A stretch of 64,000 nt of DNA. Origin: Pyropia yezoensis. Its lineage: Eukaryota > Rhodophyta > Bangiophyceae > Bangiales > Bangiaceae. This document shows positions 40,009-55,935 of this stretch, in pieces (within the stretch, counting starts at the first letter, position 1; every line of letters starts with the position of its first letter). The notes under the pieces are model-generated. The model saw only the letters and a list, made by a program, of their open reading frames with translations. It had not been told where the DNA came from and did not search any database. The position numbers and the translations under genes were made by a program. The stretch lies in contig CM020619.1 in NCBI GenBank assembly GCA_009829735.1, positions 11,957,777 through 12,021,776 on the forward strand. The letters run 5' to 3'.

Positions 40009-41982
40009 TTAGGTGGCCGGCTCCCCAATAGGCTCGTACTCGCTCCGCTGCCGCCGGCGCTCCATGCAGTCCGCCAAAAGCTTGGCGACCAGCGCCCCAC
40101 CGCCGACCAGGACCAGCACCCATCCATACGAAATGCGGCCACCCCGGCGATCGCCCCCTCCCCCTGCGCCCCCGCCTCCATCGGCACCGTCGGCGCCCGC
40201 CCCGTCGGCGAGGAGCTTGGACAAAGACTGGCCGTCGCGCACGCACCCAGTGCTGGGCGCAAAGCCGACGCGGTCCCCCGCCCGATCGTACAGCGCATAG
40301 TACTTGACCAGCAGCACGTTGCCAAGGATGGCCTGGGCCTCCTGGTCCTGCAGGCCGTCAAGGTAGGTGATGCCGAGGCAGCGGTAGATAAGGCGGCCCG
40401 CCGCAAAGCGCAACATGTACTCGGACGGCTCGAGCGACAGTGGCACGCCGCCAAGGTGAAAGGTCAGCGCCGGCAGTGCCGCCACGTCCGCGTTGGTGAG
40501 CGTTGCACAGTAGCCCGGCTGGAACCAGGTGGCCTCGGGGTGGCCATCACGCGACTGCCGTGACTGGCCACCAGGCGGACACAGACCGGGCACGTGGCAG
40601 TAGTGGGTCTGGAAGTGGGTCTTCAGTGCTCCAAACGCCGCCGGGGCCAGCACCACCACCGTCGTGCCTGAATCTACAATCGCGGTGTTCAAGTCGGGGA
40701 CCGGGACCGTCACGCCTCCGACGGTCACCCCCGTCACGGCAACGTCGTAAAAGAGGCGAGGCGAGTGGTGGTGGCGCGGCGCCAAGGGCACGTACTGCAG
40801 ATCCCCCTGGTACTGGTCCGCGTCAGGGCCCCCCAGCGTCAGCGTCCCGCCCGCCCGCCCCGTGCAGATGCCGAACGCATCCGACGCGAGGCGCCCATCC
40901 GCGACGAGCGCGTCGACCAGCGGCCGCACGCACGTGGGGTTACACGCAAGCGGCGGGTAGGCCAGGCCAAGGATGCCGTCGACGAGGGGGCGCTCAAAGT
41001 CGGGCGTGTCAGCCAGGATGCCCCCAAACGTCAGCGTCGTCGACACGTTGGCCACCGCCACGCGGGCGGTGACAAGCGCCCCGCGAGCGCCCGACTCGTC
41101 AGCGTAGCGGAGGAAGAAGGCGCACGCACCGGGCGCGTCGGGCGCGCAGCAGGCACGGCGGCCCACCGAGCACGTGCGGCAAACACGGTACGCGTCGCAG
41201 GTGTTGGTGCCACACACGGGCGACTCACACGCCACCAACGACGACACTGGGCCCGCCGCCGTCGCTGTTGCCGCCGCTGCCGCCGCCGCGGAACCGCCGC
41301 CGCCGACAACCCCCGCGGGGGGTGCCACCGCGGGCGGTGGCGGCAGGGGCGCCACGCCCAGCCGCCGCGCGTCGGAGCGGCACGTGCGGCACGCCTCGAG
41401 GGGGAGCGCCAGCGTAGAGCTCCCAGTGTCGACCTGCACGTGCACGTCCCGGGAGGGGAAGCCAACGGTGAGCGCCAGGAAGTACTCTCCCATAAGCACG
41501 ACATCTCCACGCAGGGGAGCCGACGGCAACGGCACCGCGGCTGCTGTGTCGTTGTCGTCGCCCGCGTCGTGGTCGGCGGTACGCCCCGTGGCGTGCGCGT
41601 CCACGACTGTCACCCGCAGAGGTGGCGGAGCCCCCGCCCGCGGCGACACGTCCACTGCCGCACCACCACCGCCGCCGCCGCCGCCGCCGCCGCCGTCGTC
41701 GTCGCCGTGGAGCACAACGAGGCGTTGCCGCGGCGGTGGTGGCGCCAGCCCGCGCGCCCAAGGGCGGCGGGAAATGGAGAACGCGCGGGCGGCGGTGAGG
41801 GATACAGCACCGAGGGGCACCCCAACGGGCGGTGGTGGCGCCGCGACATCACCAGCGGCCGCCGCCCACACCAGGCACGGCGCGGCGAGAGCCGCGGCCA
41901 CCACCACGGCCGTGACGCCGCGACACACGCGGCCGCCGCGTGACCGTCGATGGCGGAAGGGGACGGCGGATGGGCCGCCCAT
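40009..41982 (-). CDS. Membrane-anchored pepsin-like aspartic protease (family A1)
   Basis: The product is 657 residues from ATG 41982 to TAA 40009; a farther upstream non-ATG start is possible. A signal/anchor segment (VTAVVVAAALAAPCLVWAAA) lies near residue 30. The first catalytic motif is QVDTGSSTLALPLEACRTC and the second is NTAIVDSGTTVVVLAP, the two Asp residues of a bilobed A1 protease. Between them lie an Ala/Gly/Pro low-complexity insert and a Cys-rich block (CGTNTCDAYRVCRTCSVGRR), as in plant and BACE-like secreted proteases with many disulphides. The C-terminus has a Gly/Asp linker, a transmembrane helix (YGWVLVLVGGGALVAKLLA) and a short basic tail, so it is a type I membrane protein of the secretory pathway or cell surface. 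Substrate unknown. Confidence 0.92.
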   Translation of the reverse strand: MGGPSAVPFRHRRSRGGRVCRGVTAVVVAAALAAPCLVWAAAAGDVAAPPPPVGVPLGAVSLTAARAFSISRRPWARGLAPPPPRQRLVVLHGDDDGGGGGGGGGGGAAVDVSPRAGAPPPLRVTVVDAHATGRTADHDAGDDNDTAAAVPLPSAPLRGDVVLMGEYFLALTVGFPSRDVHVQVDTGSSTLALPLEACRTCRSDARRLGVAPLPPPPAVAPPAGVVGGGGSAAAAAAATATAAGPVSSLVACESPVCGTNTCDAYRVCRTCSVGRRACCAPDAPGACAFFLRYADESGARGALVTARVAVANVSTTLTFGGILADTPDFERPLVDGILGLAYPPLACNPTCVRPLVDALVADGRLASDAFGICTGRAGGTLTLGGPDADQYQGDLQYVPLAPRHHHSPRLFYDVAVTGVTVGGVTVPVPDLNTAIVDSGTTVVVLAPAAFGALKTHFQTHYCHVPGLCPPGGQSRQSRDGHPEATWFQPGYCATLTNADVAALPALTFHLGGVPLSLEPSEYMLRFAAGRLIYRCLGITYLDGLQDQEAQAILGNVLLVKYYALYDRAGDRVGFAPSTGCVRDGQSLSKLLADGAGADGADGGGGAGGGGDRRGGRISYGWVLVLVGGGALVAKLLADCMERRRQRSEYEPIGEPAT

Positions 41983-42364
41983 GTTGGGTGTCGGTGAGAG
42001 AACAGCGGGGAGGGATCGGTGCCGCCCCCAGGATGATGCAGTCACAGAGCGGTGTAGAGGGAAGCGGGGAGGCGTGTGCCGAGGCGCACGAGGAGGGCCT
42101 GTGCGAGCAAGACGTGGGATACAGCCTGGAACGGTGCTTGCAGCCAGTTGGTCGTGATCAGTTTCTTTACAGTAGCACTGTTAAAAAAGAGAGAAGAAAA
42201 AAAATTACATTCTTGCCGCCCTTCTTCAGACCCTATTGTACCGATGCGACCCTGCTACATGCGCGCCCATCTTCAATTTTTGTACCTTGTCGGGATGTGC
42301 CGCGCACTCCTTCCTGCCCCACTATGCCGTCGAGCTGGGCCTTCCCCTTCCCAATGGCGTGGCT

Positions 42365-43105
42365 TCACGCGCAGCCCGCGTCGACACCCCATCCTGCCAC
42401 AGTGGCCCCGACACCCGGCGCCACGTCGACTCCGAGCACGTCTGTCAGCGGTGCTGCCACCCCGGCTGCTGCCCCAGCGGGCAGCGTCGAGTATGGCAAC
42501 GGCCGCGGCCCGCGGGTGCCGTCGCTGACGGGCGTGGCACTCCCCCTACCCCGCGTTCCAGCTCCGCTGGGCGTCACGTCCACCGTGGCCACGTCCACCA
42601 GCGGCGACGGCGCATTGACCTCCGCCGCCTCAGCCGCCTCGGCTGGCGGGGTCGACGGCGGCGTGACGTCCACCGTGGCCACGTCCACCGACGGTGTCGC
42701 CTCGGTCGGTGGTACCGACGCCAGTGGCTGAGGCGCAGGGGCGCCGGGCCCTCCCCCCCGCCCTGGGGTGACGTCAACTGTGTTCAGGTCTACCAAAGGC
42801 CGCGGCAGCAGCAGCTCTGGGCGGTCGCCATAGCCGCTGGCAAGCGTCACCACGCCCCCCCCTCCCGTCACTGGCAGCGGCGATAGCAGCGCGTCGGCGC
42901 GGCCAAACGCGTGGCGCCCCGGGCTGGGCTGGGATGACAGCGACGCGGCGACGGCGCGGAGAGAAGGCGCCGCCGCCGCCCCGAGTGGAGATGCGGTCAA
43001 CGCCGCCACCGCTGCGGCAGCAACCGCCGCCATCACCGTCACCGCCGTCGGTGCCGACTGGAGGTGGAGGGGACGGCGTCCACGGCCGTGGGCGGGCGAT
43101 ACCAT
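42365..43105 (-). CDS. Secreted repeat protein with VDVATVDVTP-type repeats, unknown function
   Basis: The product is 246 residues from ATG 43105 to TGA 42365. An N-terminal hydrophobic Ala/Val segment (VTVMAAVAAAAVAALTASPL) is a likely signal peptide. The rest is Pro/Ala/Thr/Val-rich with four degenerate repeats: LVDLNTVDVTP, SVDVATVDVTP, LVDVATVDVTP and LTDVLGVDVAP, separated by Pro/Gly/Ala linkers. No domain was recognised; cell-wall or extracellular-matrix protein is one possibility (inference). The plus strand of the same DNA is also open and repetitive, so strand choice rests on the signal peptide. Confidence 0.5.
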   Translation of the reverse strand: MVSPAHGRGRRPLHLQSAPTAVTVMAAVAAAAVAALTASPLGAAAAPSLRAVAASLSSQPSPGRHAFGRADALLSPLPVTGGGGVVTLASGYGDRPELLLPRPLVDLNTVDVTPGRGGGPGAPAPQPLASVPPTEATPSVDVATVDVTPPSTPPAEAAEAAEVNAPSPLVDVATVDVTPSGAGTRGRGSATPVSDGTRGPRPLPYSTLPAGAAAGVAAPLTDVLGVDVAPGVGATVAGWGVDAGCA

Positions 43106-46068
43106 GGCTGCTGGCCGCCGGGAGAGGGACACGTAGGGGAAAGATCAGGGGGGTGTTGCCTTGACCGGGAAGAACAGTAGAGGGTGGAGGAGGTCGGGGG
43201 GGACCGGGGCAGCGATGAGGGGCAGTGGGGGAAAGGCTTCACCCACACGGCTCCTTTGCCCTCTTAATGGGATGGCCACGGTCTCTCTGCACCATGCGCC
43301 CCATGGCGGGGGTGCCCTCCTTGTATCCATCCGCCGCCCGCCGCGGCGGCTGCTCGCCACGGCGTGGCACCCACGGGCCAGCCCCCACCCGCCGGTGGGT
43401 GGCTCGTGCTGTGGGAGCGGGGGCGGCGACGCGAGGACAGGCGGCTAGCCAGCCTGGCTGTCGCGGCGGGGAGTGTGTCTTGTGCGGGGTGGGGGAGCGT
43501 CTTGCCCTGGGGAGCGGCGGGTGGGTGGGCGCGGGGAGCGCGGGGAGACTGCCGCCGCCGCGGGTACAGTCCGAGCCCACGGGCGCGCCGCGGCGGGGCG
43601 GCGTCAGCAGAGACAGGGTGGAAGGCGGGGAGCCGTGGGGGCGGTCCTCGCGCCGCCGCGCTCGCGGGTGGACGGCGTGGGGGGATGGTGCTGCCCGGCG
43701 GGTGCGGGGTGATGGCGGTGGTGAGGGTCCCGCAGGCCGCAGCGGCGATGGCAGACTCCTGCGTGGTGGCTGCAAAGTAGAGGGCCCGCGGGCTGTGAGG
43801 GGGGCGGGGGGGGGGCGCGTAGTGGCCACAGAGGTTTGCCGCGTTTGGCGCGGCGGCGGGCCGCCACTGAACTGCGCTTCCTTACAGATCTGCGGTGTCA
43901 TGGTGGGTTCGCGGACGGCAGCAATCTGTCAAGGGGGGCCCCGCCCTGGGGAGGTGGAGGGGGGGGGGCACGCGCGTCAGTCGCCGGGGAGGTTGCCAAC
44001 GAGGACCCGCCCGGTCGAGACCAAACGCACTCGAGGACGACACCGAGCGTCAGGCAGCAGCAGCCTGCAGGCCCTCTCCGTCCTGTGTCTCACAACAGGA
44101 CCTCGTGGGAGGGGGACAAAGAGTCACCCCATAGTCACGAGAGACACCAGTATACCTTGGCTTACTGAAAGCGCGTTTTCGAATGAACCCTGACCTATTT
44201 TCGCCAGGTGAAGTCCTTTGAACGGCTATTTCATATTTCAAAACGTCGACGCCCGGAGTGGACGACTGCTTCTGCGGCGCCCGCATGTATGTCGAGACGG
44301 ATGTTGCCGCGTACGAGCGGCGGGCGGGGGTCGAGCTGGGCGTCCACCGCGGGGGGTAGCTCAAGGAGGGCGGCCGCCTGTGAGTAGTAGAGGGGAGGGA
44401 AAGGAGGCGCGGGAGAGGGGGGGCGAAGAGAGTTGGCAAGTGGTAGAGCAAGGGGGTGAGGCGAAGGAGGGACAGGAGGGGATCCTTGAGCGGCGTGTGC
44501 GCTTGTGCCCCAAGGACGACCTCGCCGGGCAGCCCTTTGCTTGGCACGCTCGCTTTCCAATCCTGGCGGTGTGTCGGCTCACGGAGGGCGCCTGGCTGTT
44601 TTTTTTCCATTCCACCCTCGCCGCCTCGTGTGCGTGCAGCGTAGTACACGACGTGGTGCTCCTTCCAGTGGCCTTCTCAACAGGATCCCAGAAGCGCCAT
44701 CTCCTCCGTATGAGCCACCCCCTTCCTACTGCGTCCGCCAACAGCGACGTCCGGCACCACCGCGGCGGACACTCAGCGCGACCACCACAAAAGCCGTCGT
44801 GGACGCCCACAGCCGCCAACGCCGCGGACACCGTTGACCACCACTGCCGTGAACACCAGATGACACCGCTGCTGCCGACGCCGTCGGTGGCCACCACCGC
44901 AGACGGGCACCGAGTCCACTGCAGCGGCGCCCACCACTGCCTCTGCCGCAGTGCCTCCACTCCCTCCCGCTGCCATCCCCCCACTCTCGCCGTTGTTTCC
45001 CCCAACCACTGCACCGACAGCTACCGCCACCGCAGCACCCTCCCATCATCTACCACAACCGCCGCTGCGGTCTCCTTCGGTCTCCTTCGCCCAGTTAGAG
45101 TGTAGTCATCAGCACCACCTCCGCCGTCCTACACCCGTAACAAGAATCACTGACATGGCCGTATCCCATGCGAGTCGTCCAGTCTCTCCCGCTTCCGACT
45201 TGCTCGCCCACCTCCCCTCGTTTTCGTTCTCACACCCTGCGGGCGCTCCCGCTGCTCCCCGCAGCGGTTGCCTCTCGAGTACCCGCTTCTTATATGTTTC
45301 TTTCTGTGCTTCTGCTTGCCTTGAAGGCCGCCAGTCGGAGCACAATCTTGCTCATCGCAGCTGTGCGCGGCCGTCCCGCGGGATTGCCTGGTTCCTTCTC
45401 TTCCCCGAGGCCGGAAGAAGCCTTCGCTGAACACTGTTCAGCCGCCTGCTGGAGACAATCATGTACTGACTACTTACTAAGACTCTCCAAAAGACTTAAG
45501 TGCCCACAACTCTTTGGTTGGTCATGACGTCAAGGACGGCCCTCAAGCCTGCCTGCCCATGGCAGCGCGGCCGTGATCGTGGCCCTCCAGAGAGGGGTCT
45601 TTCCTCCAAGGCACACTTGGCGACATCACAGCCTGTTCTGCGCTGGGGTGGGAGAAATCTTGTTCGGTGATTGGGCCATACTGAATGATTGACGAGGATT
45701 AATGTCAGCCGAGCTGCGGTGCTAGCGTGCTCAGGGCATGTTATCTACTGTACTGGTTTCCTGAGGATGTGGCGGAAACAAGAAAGCGCGGGAGAACAAC
45801 TCACCACCTCGTAATGGTTGCCCCTCCGAGCGACAAAGCTGCATGAAAGCCTTCCCCCTCCCACCTTCCCCGGTCGGCTTGGTCGTGGCCGCAGCGGGCG
45901 CACTGGTTTTTTGGTTGCCGGTGGGGCTCTGCCGGTGCTCGGGCGGAACGGGCACCTACTCCTTTGAGTGCGTACTGCTGGGCGTGCCGTCTGTCCGGAC
46001 GGTTCAGTGCGAGACGGCTCGAGGCAAGCTCGTCGACCCTGCCGCCCAGTCAGCGACTGTCTCCGACG
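43106..46068. other. Long intergenic region without a supported gene
   Basis: Several ORFs exist on both strands but none shows a domain or consistent composition. TCCTTACAG at about 43880 could be a splice acceptor, and a short plausible exon-like frame lies near 44250-44360, but I could not build a gene. TACTGTACTG is at 45747-45756. An alternative first exon of the downstream membrane-protein gene may start at ATG 45843. Confidence 0.4.
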
Positions 46069-48851
46069 ATGGGCGCCGCCCCTGTTTGGCTGGTGGCCGC
46101 CCTTGGCGTCCTGTTAGTGCTCAAAAGGATACCGCCGGGATTGGCTCAAGAGACCTGCTCCCCCGTATCAACGGGCCCAACAGGGGCGATTGCGGTAGAG
46201 GTGCGTTCGACCCTGCCTGTCTGAGGGGGCGAAGGGGGGGGGGCAGGGTGGGAGGTGCCGACCGTATGATGTGCGAGACGTGGACCACTGACAGGTTGCG
46301 CTGGTGGGGCTCTGGTGCGTTTTGTGTGCGCTTGCGCTGCATTCTTTTGAGACAGCACCGCTTAGAGGATGTGCTGCGGACGGCGGTGAGCCCAGTCAAC
46401 TTTGGCGTCCGCTCGCGGTGGGAGGTGGTCCACGCGCGCGACGGGGACCCGGTAAGTTTACGCATGACAACAGCCGTGGGCGTGGACGTGACCGGGGCAG
46501 GGAGGGAAGGGGAATGGTAGGAAACATACCAGCCGGGGGGCTCTTGAACACTCCGCCGAGAGCCTGTGCCTACCGGAGACGGAGTGCTAGGTCGTGACTG
46601 GGTGTTGACGCCCTATTCAAGCGTTCACGCCTTCTTCGTGGGCCCCTTCAGCATGACTGTGTTGGTTGGCTGTTCTGGCTCTCTGCTATTTGCATTGCGT
46701 TGGCGCCCTCACTTTTCCTTTCCCTTTCTGTGGCGTCCTTCTGCTTTCCCAACAGATGTCTGTGGTCCTGGCGGACCTCCTGCGGCAAACGGACGTGGAG
46801 GGGCATGCGTGCCTGCGGGGCGACTTCAACAATTCGTGTGGACTGTCGCCCTCTCACCCGGCCAACTCTGGTCAGTTCATATACACCTTTTCTGATCCTG
46901 ACATCAACCTCGAGGGGCACTCTGTCCAGACGCTGATCGGGGGGGTCTGCCTCGATAACGCATGTCAGACGATGACCCCTGTTGCCCTGCACAATGGCAG
47001 CTGCACGTACACAGCGGACGTCAACGGGACTACCCTGAGCGTCTCCTCTCTTGCAACCGCGCTCAGCACCGTAGAGAGAGTCACTTGGAGCTCGATGGAT
47101 GCGGCAAGCGGCGCAGCCAGTGTGTCCAGCTACGGGCTGGTGCAACGAAATGACATGCGTGTTTGGAAGGCAGAAGGCTATCGACAGGTAGGTGTGCACC
47201 GCAAGGGCTCTTTGCACACCAGGTGAGGCTTGCTTCCTGTTCCGTATTCATTTGTGGGTGTCTTCCTCCTGACCTGCTGTGCTGTAAGGGAATACTGACG
47301 CATCTTTACTTCTCTAGCTCAAGACGTCTTTGTGCGCTTTCGTTTGACGCGCTACGAATGAATTAATGCGCCATGCTGCTGCCCGCACCTTTCTCCGCTT
47401 TTCTGTTACAGATTGTGCCAGGCGTACCCAGCCACAGCGCATTGTGCAACATGTCTCAGTGGCACGCAAACAGTTCCGAAGCGCGTGTCGAGGACAATAT
47501 CCTGTACGGGTGCAGTGGCGTGGAAGAGGCTCTTTACGAGAAGCCAATCCGGTCGTGGCCTGGCACTATGACTCGCGAAGGGGCTCGTTATCTCCACGTC
47601 CAGGACCTTGACTCTGCCGCGGGGGAGGTAGGCAAGCAGTGCAAGTCATTGGGTAAGGTCCTGCTACAAGCGGCATCGGCCATTGCCTCTTCGCAGGATA
47701 CGGTGGCGTCGGGCTTGCACGACGGGGCCTTCCTGGCTACCAAGCCGCAGCTCAAGTCCGTCTCTGAAGTGTGGCTGTCGATTGTGACGGCGGTGCAGGG
47801 GGTGACGGTTGCCTTTCTGCTGCTGTTTGTGGGCGCCGACGCGCGGGTCCGTCACATTCTGGATTGGAAGCGCCATGTGACGGCGCGGGTGCGGGGGCTT
47901 CCCCGGCCCCCGCCAGTACGAGCAGAAGACCTGTCTGAGCGAAAGCTGGCTTGCTTGCGCTTGGCCTTACTTCTGCTGACACTGTTCGTGTCTTGGTACG
48001 TTTTTAGACAGTTCTTTGCGAGGGTTGCTCCCATCGCCGCGAGTGGGGCAGCTCAGGGTGCAGTGAGCGACCACGGAGATGAGCTGGTTGCTGCACTCTC
48101 CATCCCTGCCTTGCCCGACACTGGCATGCACACCTGGATCGCATCCCCCCACTTTGCTGTTTGCTGATGTCTCTGTTCTCGTGGTCATACGTATTGACTT
48201 GCCCTAATCACCATTTTCTTTTTGTTTCCCCCATTTTCTTGCCTCGCCGGCTTCCTCCTCCCATGCGTGTGCAGGGTCGAGTTTCTTCCGCTGGTGGTCA
48301 CCCTTTATCGTGAAACGAAGTCAAGAAACTGGGTCGGGACGTTTGTGCACGTCGACTTGGTCACCATCATGCCAGGGTCGACGCCCGGTGCGACGGTTGA
48401 CGACTCCCCCACGCTCCTGTGCAGCGCAGGCGTGCCGTTTGTGGTCATCCCGCTGCTCGGTCGCGCTCGCCTCCTCTCCACCAGCTTTGACAAGCTTGTC
48501 TCTGCGATGGTGATCCTCACCGCTGTCGAGGTGGGGCTCCTCGTGCTGCGACTGTGGACGTGGAAGCGCCCGGTCAGGGCACCTCCGTCACCGGGGGCGA
48601 GTCCGACACTCAAGGAGGTTGACGAGCTCGGGCCCATCGTGGTGTCCCCGCTCGTCGCAGTGGCCAGCGGCGACACGTCCACCAGTGGGGTGGCTGCTAT
48701 TGTGTTGGGGAGTCCGCCGGCCAGCCTCGACAACGTTCCGCCGGGGGGATCCCCGGCGGAGTCCCCCACGCAGCTATTATCCAGCTGTGCACATTCCTGT
48801 CGCGTCCCCAAGTCGTCTTCCTCGGCGCTGCGAAAGCGCACAACCCCGTGA
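46069..48851 (+). CDS. Six-exon multi-pass membrane protein with a Cys-containing ectodomain, unknown family
   Basis: The proposed exons are 46069-46200, 46356-46451, 46756-47187, 47412-47627, 47697-47995 and 48275-48851, giving 583 residues. All introns are GT-AG. The first four are phase 0 and the last is phase 2 (donor TTG|GTACGT, acceptor GTGCAG|GG, making a Trp codon). The 69-bp intron 47628-47696 is in frame and might be retained. The N-terminus is a signal peptide (VWLVAALGVLLVLKRIPPGL, then AQETC). A Cys-containing ectodomain of about 290 residues follows, including CLRGDFNNSCGLSP and GGVCLDNACQTM. Then come about four transmembrane helices (VQGVTVAFLLLFVGA, LRLALLLLTLFVSW and two more in the last exon) and a Pro/Ser-rich tail. 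I do not recognise the family. An alternative start at 45843 reads into exon 2 without splicing. Confidence 0.6.
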
Positions 48852-50858
48852 CGGAGGCTTGCTCCTGCAGAAGGGCTGCGTGGGGGCAACAGCCAGGGCA
48901 GGGATGGCGGCAACGGCCGCTGCGCCTCATCATGCGTGTGGGACGGAGGGAATGCACGAGGGCCCATGGGGGGGGGGGGGGGGGGGGGGCGTTTTCCCAG
49001 CCCCGCGTGGCGAGGAGACGACTCCATCCGATATGCATCTTTGTCTTTTCATGATTTTTACCCTGGGCGACGCGCAACTTCAGCCCGTCATAGCTTTGCC
49101 GTGGAGTGCCTGTGGAAAACGGGTGTACCCTCGCCTTGTAGCTGAAGTCACAGGCTTTCAAGAGCATAGTGCAACTCATGTGAAGGTACAAAAAGAACGC
49201 GTTCCGCGAACGAAGCCGTGCTTTTTCGGGTCCAAATCCTTGGCTCTCACGCCGTGGCACAGAAATCACCTCTGTGGAGATGGAGCGGACTGCGGTCATG
49301 CATTCTGTCACGGAAGAGGCGCTTTTTGCTGTTCCTGTGTCCGTACGACTGGTTCTGAAGGACATCCGGGCGATACAGGTCTCTCCACGTCGTCCGAACG
49401 TGCTGTCAAGAACAGCGGCGCGGCTGGAGCCTGTAGCAGATCACGCTGCAATTCAATGAGCTGTGGAGGTCGGGCACGTATCTAGTGCGACGGGCTCCCT
49501 TGGATGAAGCACAGAGAAAACCCGCCATTGCGCCGCAACTGCTCACTAGAAAGTAGTGGGGGAGTGCGCCGTCCCCTTCACGACCTGCCTGCTGGTGGGT
49601 AGGGGCAGTCCACGACAGCGGTCGCCGCGTCTGCGCCCTGCGCATCAGCGACGCGCGGGCGCATCCAGGCAGCGGTATTCCCGTGGTCTGAGGGGTGCGC
49701 CCGTCCGTACAGCATGACCGCCTGCGCCTTTTCCTGCCATTGCGTTTGCGCTACGCGGTCATTTTCTTTTGCTGCGGTTGAGCTAGGCTTGAGGACAGCT
49801 TTACCAATCGCTCAACTCGCCGACGGCGGGGGAGGGGGATAGCATCGCTGCACGGCGCCGCGCCCGCCATCGCCGAATGGGGCGGTGGTTTCATGGTGCC
49901 CGCCCCCCCGACCCCCCCCACCCCCCGCGAGGCCCATGCGCGCGCTCCGTCTACGGCGGGGGCAGCGTGTGGACCTCTGCCCTTCCCGCCCGCGGGCTGG
50001 TCGGCCTGCCACCCAGCACTCTGCGCAACAGCTCGTGGGGCCATGCGCCGTCCCCCTCCCCGCCCCCCCCCCCCCACCCCCCTATCTCGCGACCTACACC
50101 GTCGACTGACAGCCACCCACAAGCCGCGCGGTAACTCCTGCCTCACCTACTGCGCCGCGGGGGGGGACAAAGCCCCTCCTCTCCATGTCCATGGTCGTGG
50201 GTGGGCCGCCCCACCCGAATACAAACAACCCCGTCGCCCCCCGCCTGGCTTGGGCGCAGGCGGCCCACCGCCGGTTGGATGCAAAGACAAAGGAAAAAGA
50301 CAGCCGGCCCCCGTCCAGCCCCGTCCGAGCACTTCGCGCCTCCACAGTCGAAGTCGAGGCATCGCGGGTGGGAGCAGTGCTCCTGCAGATCCGGGGCTGA
50401 GGGAAAGGGGAGGAAGGGGGGCGCGGGAGGGCCGACGTTCCGGGGTCTACATATGTGGGAGGGGTGCGCGGGTGTTTGTGCAGGAGCCGGGGCGGCTTGA
50501 GGGGCCATGCGCTCACAACCTCGTCAGCAGCCGGGCCGAGTCGATGCGAGAAGCCAATCGACCAGACAAGCGACATAGACCACAAAAAAAAGAAGAGAGC
50601 CTACCCACCGCACGTACAAGCAACGGCAGTGGCCAAAGCAAAGCGCGCTGCGCGTGGCAACCGCCACAAGCGCCCCTACACCCCCCCTCCGGCATTCGAT
50701 ACTCGCGACCAGTGCCGCCAAGCGCCCCTCCCCCCCCCCCCACCCCACCTCCCCACGGCGCCCCCGCGCCCCATCCCCCGCGCCGACCCCTCCACATCAG
50801 CGAGTGCACCTAGCGGCCACCCCCACTAATTCCCCACTCGCTGCCCGTCAGCAGCAGC
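48852..50858. other. Intergenic region between the membrane protein and hydroxymethylbilane synthase genes
   Basis: No gene is supported. There is a run of about 20 G at 48967-48988 and several C runs around 49910-50080. ORFs present are short or low-complexity. Confidence 0.45.
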
Positions 50859-55660
<4,802 letters not shown>

Positions 55661-55935
55661 TATTGCAGTTCCCCGAATTTTGTCTCATGGAGACAAGAGC
55701 ATCAGCGCGACAACAAGGCCATGAGCCAACCGCGTGCTGGGAGCTCGCAGCGGACCAATAGCGTGCTGTGGGGCTTTCCTGTGGATCAGGCGATGATTGG
55801 CTGCAGTCGCGGCGGATCTGGTACCGAACGCTGGTTGGCCAGATAGCTGTTGTTTTCTCTCACGATCTTGGCCGATTTCCCTCTATCTCGGCCCGATCCA
55901 CTAAAGAGCACTGGGAGAGGTCGCAGCTGGTTCTA

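Noticed and set aside
43225-44193. 322-codon plus-strand ORF
   Set aside because: Gly/Arg-rich with no domain or signal peptide, and competing ORFs on the other strand; not enough to call a gene.
46069-48851. HAP2/GCS1 gamete fusion protein as identity of the six-exon membrane protein
   Set aside because: Considered because of the signal peptide and Cys-containing ectodomain, but the HAP2 domain pattern is absent and there are about four, not one, transmembrane helices.
48222-49027. Minus-strand ORF resembling the VDVATVDVTP repeat protein
   Set aside because: The likeness (TPLVDVSPLATATSG) is short and lies opposite the last exon of the membrane-protein gene; probably compositional.
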